Numbered from the stretch's first letter, positions 9,552 to 20,976 are shown. The stretch: DNA of 64,000 bases from Amycolatopsis coloradensis (GCF_001953865.1 NZ_MQUQ01000009.1:1-64000), one strand, 5' to 3'. Notes: generated by a model from the sequence alone, not told the origin. Program-made: numbers and translations.

Positions 9552-10394
9552 ATGACTTACCCGCCGCAGCAGCCCGGCGGCTACGGACAGGATCCGTACG
9601 GCCAGCAGGGCGGGTACCCGCAGAGCGGCCCCCAGCCGCACCAGGGATACCCCGGTGGCGGCCAGTACGGCCAGCAGCCCGGCCAGTACGGGCAGGACCA
9701 GTACGGCCAGCAACAAGGCGGCTACCCGCAGAGCGGCCCCCAGCCCCAGCAGGGATACCCCGGCGCCACCCAGCAGTTCGGCCAGCCGGATCCGTACGGT
9801 CAGCAGCAGGGCGGCTACAACGCCTACCCTCAGGACGGCGGCGGCTACGGTGAGCCGCCGAAGAAAAAGAAGACCGGCCTGATCGTCGGCATCGCGATCG
9901 GCGCGGTTGTCCTGGTCGGCGGCGGTGTCACCGCCCTCGTCATCGCGCTCAACTCGGGTGACGACAACCCGGCCGCCGCGCCGCCCGTGAGTTCCAGCAG
10001 CGCGGCCCCGACGGGTTCCGAGACTTCGTCCCAGAAGCCGTCGACCTCCTCGACCCGGAGCAAGTCCAGCTCGCCGAGCACCTCGGCGAGCAAGGGTTCC
10101 GGCCCCGCACCGCTGGGCAAGGGGACGCCGCAGGAGGTGGCCGACGCCGTCATCGCCGCCTACAACGCCGGTGACGGCAAGACCGTCGCGCAGTCGGCCT
10201 GCCGCAGCGTGAACACCAAGGACGAAGTGCCGATCGCCAAGGACATCAAGATGGAGAAGACCGGGGAGATCACGGTCAGCGGCGACACCGCGAAGCTCCC
10301 GGCGAAGGTCACCCAGGGCGGCAAGACCGACGCGGGGAACCTGAACTTCAAGAAGGAGTCCGACCTCTGGTGCTTCACCGGCGGCAAGAGCTGA
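9552..10394 (+). CDS. Membrane protein with a Gly/Gln/Tyr/Pro-rich repeat N-terminus
   Basis: A 280-residue protein. The first ~100 residues are a low-complexity cytoplasmic region rich in G, Q, Y and P, followed by a KKKK stop-transfer patch, one membrane helix ([20 protein letters not shown]), a Ser/Thr-rich extracellular linker and a C-terminal domain of ~85 residues. That domain ([18 protein letters not shown] ... WCFTGG) resembles small NTF2-like/DUF4878-type secreted domains and contains two cysteines. GGGGGCAAC precedes ATG. It is probably an operon with the next gene, which has the same kind of C-terminal domain. Confidence 0.82.
   Translation: MTYPPQQPGGYGQDPYGQQGGYPQSGPQPHQGYPGGGQYGQQPGQYGQDQYGQQQGGYPQSGPQPQQGYPGATQQFGQPDPYGQQQGGYNAYPQDGGGYGEPPKKKKTGLIVGIAIGAVVLVGGGVTALVIALNSGDDNPAAAPPVSSSSAAPTGSETSSQKPSTSSTRSKSSSPSTSASKGSGPAPLGKGTPQEVADAVIAAYNAGDGKTVAQSACRSVNTKDEVPIAKDIKMEKTGEITVSGDTAKLPAKVTQGGKTDAGNLNFKKESDLWCFTGGKS
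9610..9775 (+). repeat. Tandem 108-base coding repeat
   Basis: [10 protein letters not shown](H/Q)QGYPG occurs twice, its codons spaced 108 bases (36 residues) apart, with shorter QYGQQ/YGQQQ units between. The DNA match is high, so the duplication looks recent or is kept homogeneous. Confidence 0.7.
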
Positions 10395-10404
10395 CCCGGA
10401 ACCG

Positions 10405-10854
10405 GTGTCCAGCAGGCTGATCGCCGTTCTCGCCGGATGCGGCGCGGTCGTGGTGGGTGTCGTGGTGGGGCTGCTGCTGGTCGCCCCGTCCGGCTCCGAC
10501 CCGGCCGCGCCGAGTTCCGCCGCACCTCCGTCGTGGCCGGGTTCGTCCCGTCCGGTCCCGGTGGATCCGGACGTGGCGGCGGTCGAGGTGGTCGGCAAGG
10601 CGATCGCCGCGGCCATCGTGAATCACGACGCGACGGCGTTCGGCAAGCTCACCTGCGTCCAGCAGTCTTCGGCGGATCTGGCCGCGCTGAAGCGGAAGTG
10701 GGAGGCCGCGGGCAAGGTGTCCGCGACCATCCCCGGCCCGCCGACGGTCGGTGGCGAGTCGGCCACGGTGACCGTCCACGTGGAGGGCGCGGGCGGACAG
10801 AAGGACACACCGTTCCCGTTGAAGAAGCGTGACGGGAAATGGTGCGTTCCCTAG
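10405..10854 (+). CDS. Membrane-anchored small extracellular domain protein
   Basis: A 149-residue protein with one N-terminal hydrophobic segment (RLIAVLAGCGAVVVGVVVG), a short Pro/Ser linker and a C-terminal domain with a cysteine in LTCVQQ and another in the final WCVP. It is a shorter relative, in layout, of the protein just upstream: NTF2-like fold suspected, function unknown. GTG lies 10 bases after the upstream stop, so the two are probably co-transcribed. A 26-bp hairpin follows. Confidence 0.78.
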   Translation: MSSRLIAVLAGCGAVVVGVVVGLLLVAPSGSDPAAPSSAAPPSWPGSSRPVPVDPDVAAVEVVGKAIAAAIVNHDATAFGKLTCVQQSSADLAALKRKWEAAGKVSATIPGPPTVGGESATVTVHVEGAGGQKDTPFPLKKRDGKWCVP

Positions 10855-10863
10855 GCATCTGGA

Positions 10864-10920
10864 AGTACCTGAAGGCCCCCTTCCTTGCGCTAGACGCAAG
10901 GAAGGGGGCCTTCAGGTACT
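10864..10920. terminator. Perfect 26-bp hairpin between convergent genes
   Basis: Arms at 10864-10889 and 10895-10920 are perfectly complementary around a 5-base loop (CTAGA). The core is TGAAGGCCCCCTTCC. It serves the gene pair at 9552-10854 on one side and trmI on the other. Confidence 0.85.
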
Positions 10921-10929
10921 GGGGGAACG

Positions 10930-13004
<2,075 letters not shown>

Positions 13005-13132
13005 GTGTCAGAGCGTAGATGCCCAGGTGTGGGCTGCCGGTAACCCGCCTTTCCCGTCCGGGTGGTGTCGGTCATGTCGCTCCGGTGCGTCGCGGTCCCG
13101 GAACTGTCGGTACCCGGCGCTACCCTGCCTGC

Positions 13133-14026
13133 ATGCCCGACACCGACACGGTCACCGCCGATCCGCCGCCCGGCGCCGAAACCCCGCGCCGTCGGCCGGC
13201 CCTGTCCCCGTCGCGTGCCAGCGACTTCAAACAGTGCCCGCTGCTCTACCGGTTCCGCGCCGTCGACAGGCTGCCCGAGATCCCGACCAAGGCCCAGCTG
13301 CGCGGCACCCTGGTGCATTCCGTGCTGGAGCGCCTGTTCTCCCTTCCCCAAACCGATCGCACCCCTCCGCGGGCCAAGGACCTGCTGGCGCCCGCGTGGG
13401 CAGAACTGTCCGCGGAGCGCCCGGAGTGGATCGAGCTGTTCGATCAGGACGACCCCGAGGCTGTCACTTCCTGGCTGTCTTCGGCGGAGCAGCTCGTCGA
13501 CACCTACTTCGGCCTCGAGGATCCGACTCGGCTGGAGCCCGAAGCGTGCGAGCTGCACGTCGAGATCGAGCTGGGCTCCGGGGTGCTGCTGCGGGGCTAC
13601 GTCGACAGGCTGGACGTGGCGCCGACCGGGGAGATCCGCGTCGTCGACTACAAGACCGGGGCCGCGCCCCGCGAGATCGGCGAGGCCAAGGCGATGTTCC
13701 AGATGAAGTTCTACGCCGTGGTGCTGTGGCGGCTTCGCGGTGTCGTGCCGCGCCAGCTGAAACTGATGTACCTCACCGACGGGCAATCACTGGCCTACAC
13801 CCCGGACGAGGGCGAGCTGATCCGATTCGAGCGCACGCTCGAGGCGATCTGGCAGGCGATCCTCAAAGCGGGCAAAACCGGCGATTTCCGGCCCAATCCG
13901 AGCAAACTGTGCGCGTGGTGCGACCACCAGGCGGTCTGCCCGCAGTACGGCGGGACTCCCCCGCCCTATCCCGGCTGGCCGGAACCGGATCCCGGTGAAG
14001 AGTCCGTTTTGGACCGTGCGGATTAG
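13133..14026 (+). CDS. RecB-family exonuclease (PD-(D/E)XK)
   Basis: A 297-residue stand-alone nuclease of the Cas4/RecB type. Visible motifs: SRASDFKQCPLLYRFR with the first cluster cysteine, GTLVHSVLE, the catalytic VVDYKTG, and C-terminal CAWCDHQAVCP, which gives the other three cysteines of a probable 4Fe-4S cluster. ATG at 13133 follows TACCCT by 6 bases, so the mRNA is probably leaderless; longer starts are non-coding in character. It corresponds to Rv2119 in the proteasome neighbourhood. Confidence 0.92.
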   Translation: MPDTDTVTADPPPGAETPRRRPALSPSRASDFKQCPLLYRFRAVDRLPEIPTKAQLRGTLVHSVLERLFSLPQTDRTPPRAKDLLAPAWAELSAERPEWIELFDQDDPEAVTSWLSSAEQLVDTYFGLEDPTRLEPEACELHVEIELGSGVLLRGYVDRLDVAPTGEIRVVDYKTGAAPREIGEAKAMFQMKFYAVVLWRLRGVVPRQLKLMYLTDGQSLAYTPDEGELIRFERTLEAIWQAILKAGKTGDFRPNPSKLCAWCDHQAVCPQYGGTPPPYPGWPEPDPGEESVLDRAD

Positions 14027-14184
14027 GTCGCGTGCCGCGAGTCTGTTCGCTGGGATCGCGATCCAGGTGGTCCCTGACGGTGCGGGCGGATCGGCCTCGT
14101 ACCGGGTCGTACTCGGCCGCGCCCACCCGTGCGGTCAGGAACCACCTTGGCGTGAAGACCGCGAACAGACTCGCAGGACGCGGC
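14027..14184. repeat. Long nested inverted-repeat element
   Basis: The outer arms GCGAGTCTGTTCGC (14037-14050) and its complement (14161-14174) are perfect, and flanking bases extend the pairing to about 24 bases. Inside, GGTGGTccCTGAC faces GTCAGgaACCACC, and CGGCC..GTAC (14093-14103) faces GTAC..GGCCG. The whole 158 bases can fold into one long branched stem. It ends just before the leaderless promoter of the next gene. The role is unknown; it could be a MITE-like element or a structured RNA. Confidence 0.7.
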
Positions 14185-14197
14185 CTAGGCTATCGGT

Positions 14198-14983
14198 GTG
14201 ACAGACGCCTTTTACCTGCTGTCAGGTGACGGCCGGTTCATCCCGACCCCGCACACCGCCGGCCCGTGGACCCCGGACGCGCAGCATTTCGGGCCGCCCT
14301 CGGCGTTGCTGGTCCGCGCGCTCGAAGAGGTCGAAGCACCGCACGCGTGCCAGCTGGCGCGGGTGACGATCGAGATCCTCGGCCCCGCGCCTTTGAAGGA
14401 GCTTTCGGTGCGGGCCCACGTCGAACGGCCTGGCCGTTCGGTCGAGTGGCTGGCGGCCGAGCTCGTCCACGGAGGACGGGTCGTCGCCCGCGCTTCGGCC
14501 TGGCGTATCGCGACGTCGGACACCACAGCGGTGGCCACCGCCGAAAGCCCCGCCTTGCCGTCGCCGGAGGGTCTGGCCGCGTCGAGCTGGCCGGAAGGCT
14601 GGCACGGTGGCTACCTCGACGCCGTCGAGTGGCGGCGCGTCAAGGGCGCGCTGGACGAGCCCGGCCCCGCGACGGTTTGGGGACGCCAGCGCGTCGCACT
14701 CGTGGACGGTGAGAAGCCGAGCGCGCTGCAACGGCTGTTCGTGCTGGCCGACTCCGGCAACGGGATCTCGAACTTCCTCGACCCGCGCGAGTGGTGGTTC
14801 ATCAACTCGGAGCTGACCGTGCACCTCCGCCGCCCGCCGCTGGGCGAGTGGATCGGCGTCGACGCGGCCACGCTGGTCGGCCCGAACGGGATCGGCACGG
14901 CGACCACCACCCTGCACGACACGTCCGGTCCGATCGCCTCCGGAGCGCAGGCGTTGCTGGTGCGGCCGCGACAGGCGGGCTGA
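14198..14983 (+). CDS. Acyl-CoA thioesterase-like double-hotdog protein
   Basis: A 261-residue protein with two hotdog domains like TesB (the 4HBT_3 type). HFGPPSALLVRALE, the N-terminal domain ending with REWWFINSELTVHLRR, and the C-terminal GIGTATTTLHDTSGPIASGAQALLVR are family-typical. It probably hydrolyses acyl-CoA; the substrate is unknown. GTG at 14198 lies 6 bases after TAGGCT (14186-14191), fitting a leaderless transcript. Confidence 0.87.
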   Translation: MTDAFYLLSGDGRFIPTPHTAGPWTPDAQHFGPPSALLVRALEEVEAPHACQLARVTIEILGPAPLKELSVRAHVERPGRSVEWLAAELVHGGRVVARASAWRIATSDTTAVATAESPALPSPEGLAASSWPEGWHGGYLDAVEWRRVKGALDEPGPATVWGRQRVALVDGEKPSALQRLFVLADSGNGISNFLDPREWWFINSELTVHLRRPPLGEWIGVDAATLVGPNGIGTATTTLHDTSGPIASGAQALLVRPRQAG

Positions 14984-15050
14984 TAGACGCGCTTTCCGAG
15001 CCCGTTTCCAATAGCCTTCCCGGAACAACAGACGCAGGGAGCGCTTCGGC

Positions 15051-15986
15051 ATGCAGATCACCTCGGTGGTCAACCAGAAAGGCGGGGTCGGCAAGACCTC
15101 ACTCAGCGTGGGCGCGTCGGCCGCACTGGCCGAACGTGGCCGCCGGGTGCTGCTGATCGACCTCGACCCACAGGGGCACGCGACCACCGAACTCCTCGGT
15201 TTGGACGAGGTGGCCCCGGACATGCCCAGCCTGGCGAAAGCCCTGACCAAGGTGTGGAAGGGCCCGATCGAGGAACTGGCCGTGCGGCATCCGCGCAGCA
15301 ACCTCGGCCGGGGCGGCACGTTCGACGTCATCCCGACGTCGCCGGGCATGTTCGACCTGATCCGGCGGCTGGACCAGTTCCGCGTGCCGGGCTGGCAGCT
15401 GGCCAGGGTCATCCAGTTCGCGAACTACGACCACATCATCATCGACTGCCCGCCCGCGCTCGACGTCCTGACCAACAACGCGCTCGCCGCTTCACACGGG
15501 ATCCTCGTGCCGGTCCAGCCGGACCGGACGAGCATCCGGGCGCTGCGCCTGCTTTCGGACCAGGTGCGCTACGTCGAGCAGACCGTCGGCCGCCCGCCGA
15601 TCGCCTACTACGGTCTCGTGCCCGGGCTGTACCGTCGCCCGATCTCGCATTACGCGGCGGCCGCGTTGCAGGAGCTGTACACGTTCGGGATCCCGATGCT
15701 TTCGCACGTCCCGCTCGGCGTGGTGATGAACGAGGCCGCCGCGCACGGCGTGCCTGTGACGACCTACGCGCCGGAAACCCTGCAAGCGCTGTCGTTCCGG
15801 GAGATCGCGGAAACGCTGGACGGGTATCTCCGGAGCCACCCCGCCCCGGCGATCGTGCCCGCGGACGAGGAGTTCGTCTTCGAGGACTTCATCACCGAGG
15901 TCTCGGTGGCGCGCAGCGCCAACGACAGCGGCGCGCGAAAGCGGCTCTACGACCTCATGCCCAAGAAGCCGAACCGGCCCCGGTAG
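15051..15986 (+). CDS. ParA/MinD-family ATPase
   Basis: A 311-residue P-loop ATPase with the deviant Walker A KGGVGKTS at about residues 10-17, LLIDLDPQGHATT and the Walker B IIIDCPPALD. Such proteins position chromosomes, plasmids or protein complexes by ATP-driven binding to DNA or membrane. There is no ParB or obvious cargo gene beside it, so this is an orphan ParA rather than a partition locus. GCAGGGAGCG precedes ATG. Confidence 0.9.
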   Translation: MQITSVVNQKGGVGKTSLSVGASAALAERGRRVLLIDLDPQGHATTELLGLDEVAPDMPSLAKALTKVWKGPIEELAVRHPRSNLGRGGTFDVIPTSPGMFDLIRRLDQFRVPGWQLARVIQFANYDHIIIDCPPALDVLTNNALAASHGILVPVQPDRTSIRALRLLSDQVRYVEQTVGRPPIAYYGLVPGLYRRPISHYAAAALQELYTFGIPMLSHVPLGVVMNEAAAHGVPVTTYAPETLQALSFREIAETLDGYLRSHPAPAIVPADEEFVFEDFITEVSVARSANDSGARKRLYDLMPKKPNRPR

Positions 15987-16143
15987 CACGAACCAACACG
16001 CGAAGGCCCGGGTGTCCTGCGGGTCTCGTAAGTAATAAGGCGCGTCAGAGCCGAGGGTGTCTTAGTACCTACTGGACTCTGGTCTTCTACTGGTCGCCGG
16101 TTCAGTCGGCGAAGGGCCTCCTCTCGACTGGCCGGTGGCCCCC

Positions 16144-16196
16144 GTCGCGAAAGCCACTTTAGCGACGTCTGTTGTCCCAAAAGTGGCTTTCGCGAC
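16144..16196. repeat. Dispersed palindrome, copy 2
   Basis: The 17-base arms GTCGCGAAAGCCACTTT (16144-16160) and its complement (16180-16196) match copies 1 and 3. The 19-base spacer differs. It lies between the convergent parA-like gene and hisG, in a 284-base region that otherwise shows no gene. Confidence 0.85.
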
Positions 16197-16270
16197 ACCC
16201 GAGGCGGCTGGCGGGGCCCTCACAACGGCCTGTCTCGGCACCCGCGGCAGGTGTCCGAGGACCACTGGCG

Positions 16271-17116
16271 CTACAAGCGGCAGGCCCGGATGTCCGAAGC
16301 CAGGACGGCCTTCGCGCCGGTCTCGGCGAGCTCGTCCATGATCCGGTTGACCTCCTTGCGCGGCACCATCGCCCGCACGGCCACCCAGTCCTCGTCGGCC
16401 AGCGGCGCCACGGTCGGCGACTCGAGGCCCGGCGTGATCGCGATGGCCGCCTCCATGAGCGAACGCGGGCAGTCGTAGTCCAGCATCATGTAGTGCTGGG
16501 CGAACACGACGCCCTGCAGCCGCGCCTTCAGCTGGTCCTTGGGCCGGGTGTGCTCGGTACCGGCCCGCTGGAGCAACACGGCTTCGGACACGCAGATCGG
16601 GTCACCGAAGGCCACCAGGTTGTGCTGGCGCAACGAGCGTCCGGACTCGACGACGTCGGCGATGGCGTCGGCCACCCCGAGCTGGATCGAGATCTCGACG
16701 GCACCGTCGAGGCGGATGACCTCCGCCTCCACCCCGTGCTGCTTGAGGTTCTCGCGCACGAGCCTCGGGTACGACGTCGCGAGCCGTTTGCCCTGGAGGT
16801 CTTCGGCCTTCCAGTCCCGGCCGGCCGGCGCGGCGTACCGGAAGGTGGATCCGCCGAAGCCGAGGCCGAGGATCTCCTCGACCGGGGCGCCGGAGTCGAG
16901 CGCGAGGTCGCGGCCGGTGATGCCGAGGTCCAGCTCGCCGGATCCGACGTAGATCGCGATGTCCTTGGGGCGCAGGAAGAAGAACTCGACCTCGTTGACC
17001 GCGTCCAGCACGGTCAGGTCGCGCGCCTCATGTCGCTTGCGGTAGCCGGCCTCGCCGAGCATCTCCGACGCGGCGGCGGCGAGGGCTCCCTTGTTCGGCA
17101 CGGCGACACGCAGCAT
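16271..17116 (-). CDS. hisG: ATP phosphoribosyltransferase
   Basis: 281 residues. It catalyses the first step of histidine synthesis, ATP + PRPP to phosphoribosyl-ATP. This is the long form, with a C-terminal ACT-like regulatory domain for feedback inhibition by histidine. [11 protein letters not shown] at the start, DLGITGRDL and the PRPP-binding [18 protein letters not shown] segment are visible. ATG at 17116 has AAGGAGAAAC before it. It follows hisE by 32 bases, the usual actinobacterial hisE-hisG pair. Confidence 0.96.
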   Translation of the reverse strand: MLRVAVPNKGALAAAASEMLGEAGYRKRHEARDLTVLDAVNEVEFFFLRPKDIAIYVGSGELDLGITGRDLALDSGAPVEEILGLGFGGSTFRYAAPAGRDWKAEDLQGKRLATSYPRLVRENLKQHGVEAEVIRLDGAVEISIQLGVADAIADVVESGRSLRQHNLVAFGDPICVSEAVLLQRAGTEHTRPKDQLKARLQGVVFAQHYMMLDYDCPRSLMEAAIAITPGLESPTVAPLADEDWVAVRAMVPRKEVNRIMDELAETGAKAVLASDIRACRL

Positions 17117-17148
17117 TGTTTCTCCTTGGTTCTCCGGACGCGAACGCG

Positions 17149-17412
17149 TCACAGGTACCGGTACACGTCCTCTGTCGACAGTCCACGGCCGAGCATGAGC
17201 ACCTGCACCCGGTACAGCAGCTGTGAAATCTCCTCCGCGAGCCTGTCGTCGGATTCGTGCTCGGCGGCGATCCACACCTCGCCCGCTTCTTCGAGCACCT
17301 TCTTGCCCTGCGCGTGCACACCCGCGTCCAGCGCGGCGACAGTGCCGGAACCGTCGGGGCGCGTGACCGCGCGGTCGGCAAGCTCGGCGAACAGCTCATC
17401 GAAGGTCTTCAC
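17149..17412 (-). CDS. hisE: Phosphoribosyl-ATP pyrophosphohydrolase
   Basis: 87 residues. It hydrolyses phosphoribosyl-ATP to phosphoribosyl-AMP in the second histidine step. The MazG-like helical core shows [17 protein letters not shown] and the metal-binding E-x2-E / E-x2-D pattern near [18 protein letters not shown] at 17412, reading VKTFDELF, gives the standard length. It is directly followed by hisG. Confidence 0.95.
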   Translation of the reverse strand: MKTFDELFAELADRAVTRPDGSGTVAALDAGVHAQGKKVLEEAGEVWIAAEHESDDRLAEEISQLLYRVQVLMLGRGLSTEDVYRYL

Positions 17413-17483
17413 AGTCTGGAGATCCTTCCATCCGCGCTCGCGTCGCGCTGCCCCGGGCCGTGTGGTGACACCCGCGTCACACC

Positions 17484-17975
17484 TCAGAACAGCGTGGAGC
17501 CCTCCCGCTCGAAGTCGAGCAGCTGCCGCTTCCGTTCGACACCGCCGCCGTAGCCGGTGAGGTCGCCGTTGGAACCGACGACGCGATGGCACGGCACGAT
17601 GATGCTGATCGGGTTCTTCCCGTTGGCGAGCCCGACCGCGCGCGACGCGGCGGGCCTGCCGAGCCGGTCGGCGAGCTGACCGTACGAAACCGTCTCGCCA
17701 TACGGGATTCCGAGCAGGCCTTCCCAGACCATCCGCTGGAATTCGGTGCCGCCGAAGCTCAGCGGGAGGTCGAAGTCCTTCCGCTGACCGGCGAAGTATT
17801 CCTTCAGCTGCTTCTCGGTTTCCCTGAAGATCGGCGCGCCCGGATCGGGGTGGCCGAAGGTCTCCTCGGCCGGGCGATGCCGCTGCTGGTCCATGAACAG
17901 GCAGCAAAGGCTTTCGCCGTCCGCGACCAGGGTCAGCGGGCCGTACGGGCTGTCGATGACGGTGTGCGTGCGCAT
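17484..17975 (-). CDS. ogt: Methylated-DNA-protein-cysteine methyltransferase
   Basis: A 163-residue suicide repair protein that transfers alkyl groups from O6-alkylguanine to its own cysteine. The active-site motif [10 protein letters not shown] carries the acceptor cysteine, and [18 protein letters not shown] is the DNA-binding helix-turn-helix with the arginine finger. GAGGAA precedes ATG, 15 bases after the Ada-AlkA stop, so the two are one repair operon. Confidence 0.95.
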   Translation of the reverse strand: MRTHTVIDSPYGPLTLVADGESLCCLFMDQQRHRPAEETFGHPDPGAPIFRETEKQLKEYFAGQRKDFDLPLSFGGTEFQRMVWEGLLGIPYGETVSYGQLADRLGRPAASRAVGLANGKNPISIIVPCHRVVGSNGDLTGYGGGVERKRQLLDFEREGSTLF

Positions 17976-17990
17976 GGCGTTCCTCGGAAT

Positions 17991-19454
17991 TCAGGCGGCG
18001 GGCAGCCGGTTGATCGGGTGAGCTCCGGTCGCCCAAAGGTGTTGGACGGCGTAGGCACGCCACGGGCGCCAGCGCTCGGCGTGTTCGGCGAACGCGGCCG
18101 GACCGAGCCCGAGCCCCTCCCTGGCGACTTTGACGCCGAGGTCGGTCGGCAGGAAGGCGTCCGGGTCGCCGAGCGAGCGCATCGCGATGCTCTCGACGGT
18201 CCACGGGCCGAAGCCGGGCAGCGCGTGCAGCCGCTCCCGCGCTTGCTGCCAGTCGCTGCCCGCCCCGAGGTCGAGGCCCCCGTCGTTCAGTTCGGCGACG
18301 AGGCCGAGCAGGGTCCGTTTGCGGCTCTGCGGCATCGCCAGGTTTTCCGGGTCGATCTCCGCGAGCGCGGTGGCGTCCGGGAAGACATGGGTGAGGCCAC
18401 CGTCCAGGTCGTCGACGGGCTCGCCGTGCGCGAGGACCAGCCGGGCCGCGTGGGTCCGGGCGGCGGCGGTGGACACCTGCTGGCCCAGCACGGCGCGGAC
18501 GGCGAACTCGTCGCCGTCGACGGTCCTCGGCACCCGTCTGCCGGGCGCGGTGGCCACCAGCGGCCCGAGCATCGGGTCCGCGGCCAGCGCGTCGTCGACC
18601 GCGACCGGGTCGGCGTCGAGGTCGAGCAGGCGGCGGCAGCGGCTGATCGCGGTCGAGAGGTCCCGCAGATCCGAAAGGGTGAGCCGGCAGCCGATGTAAC
18701 CGTCTTCGGGTTTGAGCGCGACGACGGCGGGGCCGTGCGGCAGCCGCAGCGTCCGGCGGTAGGCACCGTCACGCCATTCCTCGACGCCGGGGACGCCCGT
18801 CGCGACGAGGTGGCCGAACAGGTTGTCCGGGAACAGCGGCTTCCGGTACGGCAGGCGCAGGTTCAGCGTTCCGGGCGCGGTCGCCGGCGCGGTGCGGACC
18901 CTGGCCCGCAGCTCGGTCGGGGACAGCGCGAAGACCTCGCGGACGGTGTCGTTGAACGTCCGGACGCTGCCGAACCCGGCGGCGAGGGAGACGTCGATCA
19001 TCGACAGACCGGTCGTCTCGATCAGCAGCCGCGCCGTCTGCGCGCGCTGTGCCCTGGCGAGGCTGAGCGGGCCCGCGCCGAGTTCGGCACGCACGTGCCG
19101 CTCGACCTGCCGGACGCTGTACCCCAGCCGGGCGGCCAACCCGCTCACGCCGCCGGTGTCGACGACGCCGTCTGCGATCAGCCGCATCGCCCTGGCCACC
19201 AGGTCCGCGCGCTCGTTCCACTGCGGCGACCCGGGACTCGCGTCCGGGCGGCACCGCTTGCAGGCTCGGAATCCGGCTTCCTGCGCGGCCGCCGCACTCG
19301 GGTAGAAGGTCATGTTCTCCGGTTTGGGCGGGACGACCGGGCAGCTCGCCCGGCAGTAGATCCGCGTCGTCAGGACGGCGGTGAAGAACCAGCCGTCGAA
19401 ACGGTCGTCCTTCGCCTGGACCGCCCGGACACAACGCTCGAAGTCCTCATGCAC
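17991..19454 (-). CDS. Ada-AlkA fusion: methyl-sensing activator and 3-methyladenine DNA glycosylase
   Basis: 487 residues with three parts. The N-terminal Ada zinc domain keeps all four cysteines (YCRASCP ... CKRC), one of which is methylated by phosphotriesters. Residues about 85-185 are an AraC helix-turn-helix pair. The C-terminal AlkA part has the HhH motif [10 protein letters not shown] with the catalytic Asp in PTDLGV. So it can sense alkylation, activate transcription and excise alkylated bases. GTG at 19454 gives the family-typical VHEDFERC start, 6 bases after GATGCT. The Ada alkyltransferase module is supplied separately by ogt downstream. Confidence 0.93.
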   Translation of the reverse strand: MHEDFERCVRAVQAKDDRFDGWFFTAVLTTRIYCRASCPVVPPKPENMTFYPSAAAAQEAGFRACKRCRPDASPGSPQWNERADLVARAMRLIADGVVDTGGVSGLAARLGYSVRQVERHVRAELGAGPLSLARAQRAQTARLLIETTGLSMIDVSLAAGFGSVRTFNDTVREVFALSPTELRARVRTAPATAPGTLNLRLPYRKPLFPDNLFGHLVATGVPGVEEWRDGAYRRTLRLPHGPAVVALKPEDGYIGCRLTLSDLRDLSTAISRCRRLLDLDADPVAVDDALAADPMLGPLVATAPGRRVPRTVDGDEFAVRAVLGQQVSTAAARTHAARLVLAHGEPVDDLDGGLTHVFPDATALAEIDPENLAMPQSRKRTLLGLVAELNDGGLDLGAGSDWQQARERLHALPGFGPWTVESIAMRSLGDPDAFLPTDLGVKVAREGLGLGPAAFAEHAERWRPWRAYAVQHLWATGAHPINRLPAA

Positions 19455-19509
19455 CCGGTCAGCATCACCGACCACGCGGCCGGGGTCTAGCGGAAATGCG
19501 ACATGGTGG

Positions 19510-20190
19510 TCAGGGCAGCAGCGCGGTCAGCTCCGGCACGTCGAGCCCGGCCAGCGACGAACGGAACACGCGCCGCTCTCCCGGCTGGACCTCGACGTCG
19601 TTCGGGATCACCACCACCGCGCACCCGGCCGCGGCCGCGGAAGCCGCGCCCGGCGGTGAATCCTCGATCGCCACGCACCGGGAAGCCGGGACTCCCAGCA
19701 GCTCCGCCGCCAGCTGATACGGCCTGGCGTCCGGTTTGTTCCGACCATCGACCTCGTCACCGCAGACGGTGGCGGCGAAGTACTCGCGGCCGATGGTGTT
19801 GAGGGCGAGTTCGGTCAGCGACCGTTCGGTGGAGGTGACCAGCGCCATCGGCACCCCTTTGGCGCGCAACAGTTCGAGCAGCTCCTGTGCGCCGGGGCGC
19901 CACGGGAGCGGGCCGTCGAAGAGGGTGGCCGTGCGCTGGCGGATCCACTCCCCCATCTCCGCGATCGACTCGGGGCCGACGGGTTTGCCGCACACCTCCA
20001 GGAGAAACGCGGCCGTGTCGTCCATATTGGACCCGACGAGGCTCAGGCGCTGCTCCTCGGTCAGCGTGCCGCCGAGGCTCTCGACGGCCTCGTAGAGGGC
20101 GACATCCCACAGTTTCTCCGAATCGACCAGCGTGCCGTCCATATCCCACAGCACGGCGGCGAGTCCGTCCAGTGTGGACGGTTCGGTCAC
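19510..20190 (-). CDS. HAD-superfamily hydrolase
   Basis: A 226-residue phosphatase of the beta-phosphoglucomutase/phosphoglycolate phosphatase subgroup. The nucleophile motif WDMDGTLVDSE is near residue 14, motif II is VTSTERS, and motifs III/IV are NKPDARPY and IEDSPPGAASA. It has the small alpha-helical cap. Substrate unknown. GTG at 20190 is preferred because GAGGGGGAGCC precedes it. Confidence 0.9.
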   Translation of the reverse strand: MTEPSTLDGLAAVLWDMDGTLVDSEKLWDVALYEAVESLGGTLTEEQRLSLVGSNMDDTAAFLLEVCGKPVGPESIAEMGEWIRQRTATLFDGPLPWRPGAQELLELLRAKGVPMALVTSTERSLTELALNTIGREYFAATVCGDEVDGRNKPDARPYQLAAELLGVPASRCVAIEDSPPGAASAAAAGCAVVVIPNDVEVQPGERRVFRSSLAGLDVPELTALLP

Positions 20191-20253
20191 GGCTCCCCCT
20201 CGATGATCAGGTAGTGAAGTACCGATTCTCGTCTCCACGGTACCGAACGCGTG

Positions 20254-20934
20254 TCACCCGGAGATACGGGCTTCGATGCCGTCGAGCAGGCATTCGAGGC
20301 CGATCTGGAACGTCTGGTCGGCGTCGGAGTGGGCGGCGTCACGCACCACCGTGGCGAGCGCCGGGTATCGGCCCTCGGCGAAGGCCCGTTTCAGATAGGG
20401 GCCGTGCGCGGCCTGCCAGCGCTTCTCGTCCAACCCGGTGGCGCGTTCGGCGCGTCGCTCGGCGATCTCCCGGCGGACCGCACCGGTCACATACGCGGTG
20501 ACCGAGGCGACGACCGGCATGACGATGTCCAGTTCGACGTCGTCCAGCGCGGCCATCACGGTCTCCGACGTGGCGAGGGCGTGTGGCCCGAGCCGGGGAC
20601 GGCCGCCCAGGAGATCGGCGAGCCATTCGTGCTCGTGAGCGGCGTGCCGGATGGCTTCGGCGAGAGACCGCAGCACCTCCCGCCGTCCGTCCCCGGACGG
20701 CCGGATCTCGGCGTGGACAGTGTCGACCATCAGGTCGAGCAACTCCTCCTTGTTCTCGATGTAGCCGTACAGCCGCATCGGGCCGACGTCCAGCGCCGTG
20801 GCGATCTTGCGCAGCGACACCCCCTCGAGGCCGTCCGCGTCGGCCAGCCGGATCGCCGCTCGCACGATCCGCTCCCTGCTCAGCGGGGCCAGCACCGGTC
20901 GATCCGGCGGCTCCGGCCTCTCCCACACCAACAT
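20254..20934 (-). CDS. TetR-family repressor (TetR_C type)
   Basis: A 226-residue repressor. The helix-turn-helix LRKIATALDVGPMRLYGYIENKEE lies at about 45-68, and the C-terminal domain is of the TetR_C kind found in tetracycline-type repressors (AYVTGAVRREIAERRAE). It is divergent from the FAD monooxygenase gene, with a perfect palindrome between them, so it very probably represses that gene and itself. ATG at 20934 follows TATTGT by 7 bases. Confidence 0.92.
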   Translation of the reverse strand: MLVWERPEPPDRPVLAPLSRERIVRAAIRLADADGLEGVSLRKIATALDVGPMRLYGYIENKEELLDLMVDTVHAEIRPSGDGRREVLRSLAEAIRHAAHEHEWLADLLGGRPRLGPHALATSETVMAALDDVELDIVMPVVASVTAYVTGAVRREIAERRAERATGLDEKRWQAAHGPYLKRAFAEGRYPALATVVRDAAHSDADQTFQIGLECLLDGIEARISG

Positions 20935-20938
20935 TTCG

Positions 20939-20976
20939 TTGACAATACATCGCATCGGGTCGATACAGTGTATCGA
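20939..20976 (+). promoter_or_regulatory. Promoter and TetR operator for the FAD monooxygenase
   Basis: TTGACA at 20939-20944 is a consensus -35. The perfect palindrome CGATACA-G-TGTATCG spans 20961-20975 and contains the -10 candidate TACAGT (20964-20969, 19-base spacing). A further GTATCG half-site is at 20987-20992. On the other strand TACACT is a candidate -10 for tetR, so one operator can shut both genes. Confidence 0.7.

Noticed and set aside
15987..16143. Structured RNA between the parA-like gene and hisG
   Set aside because: Only short scattered repeats were seen before the palindrome, not a consistent fold.
15051..16200. Chromosomal or plasmid partition locus
   Set aside because: Only a ParA-like ATPase is present; there is no ParB gene and no parS-type repeat.
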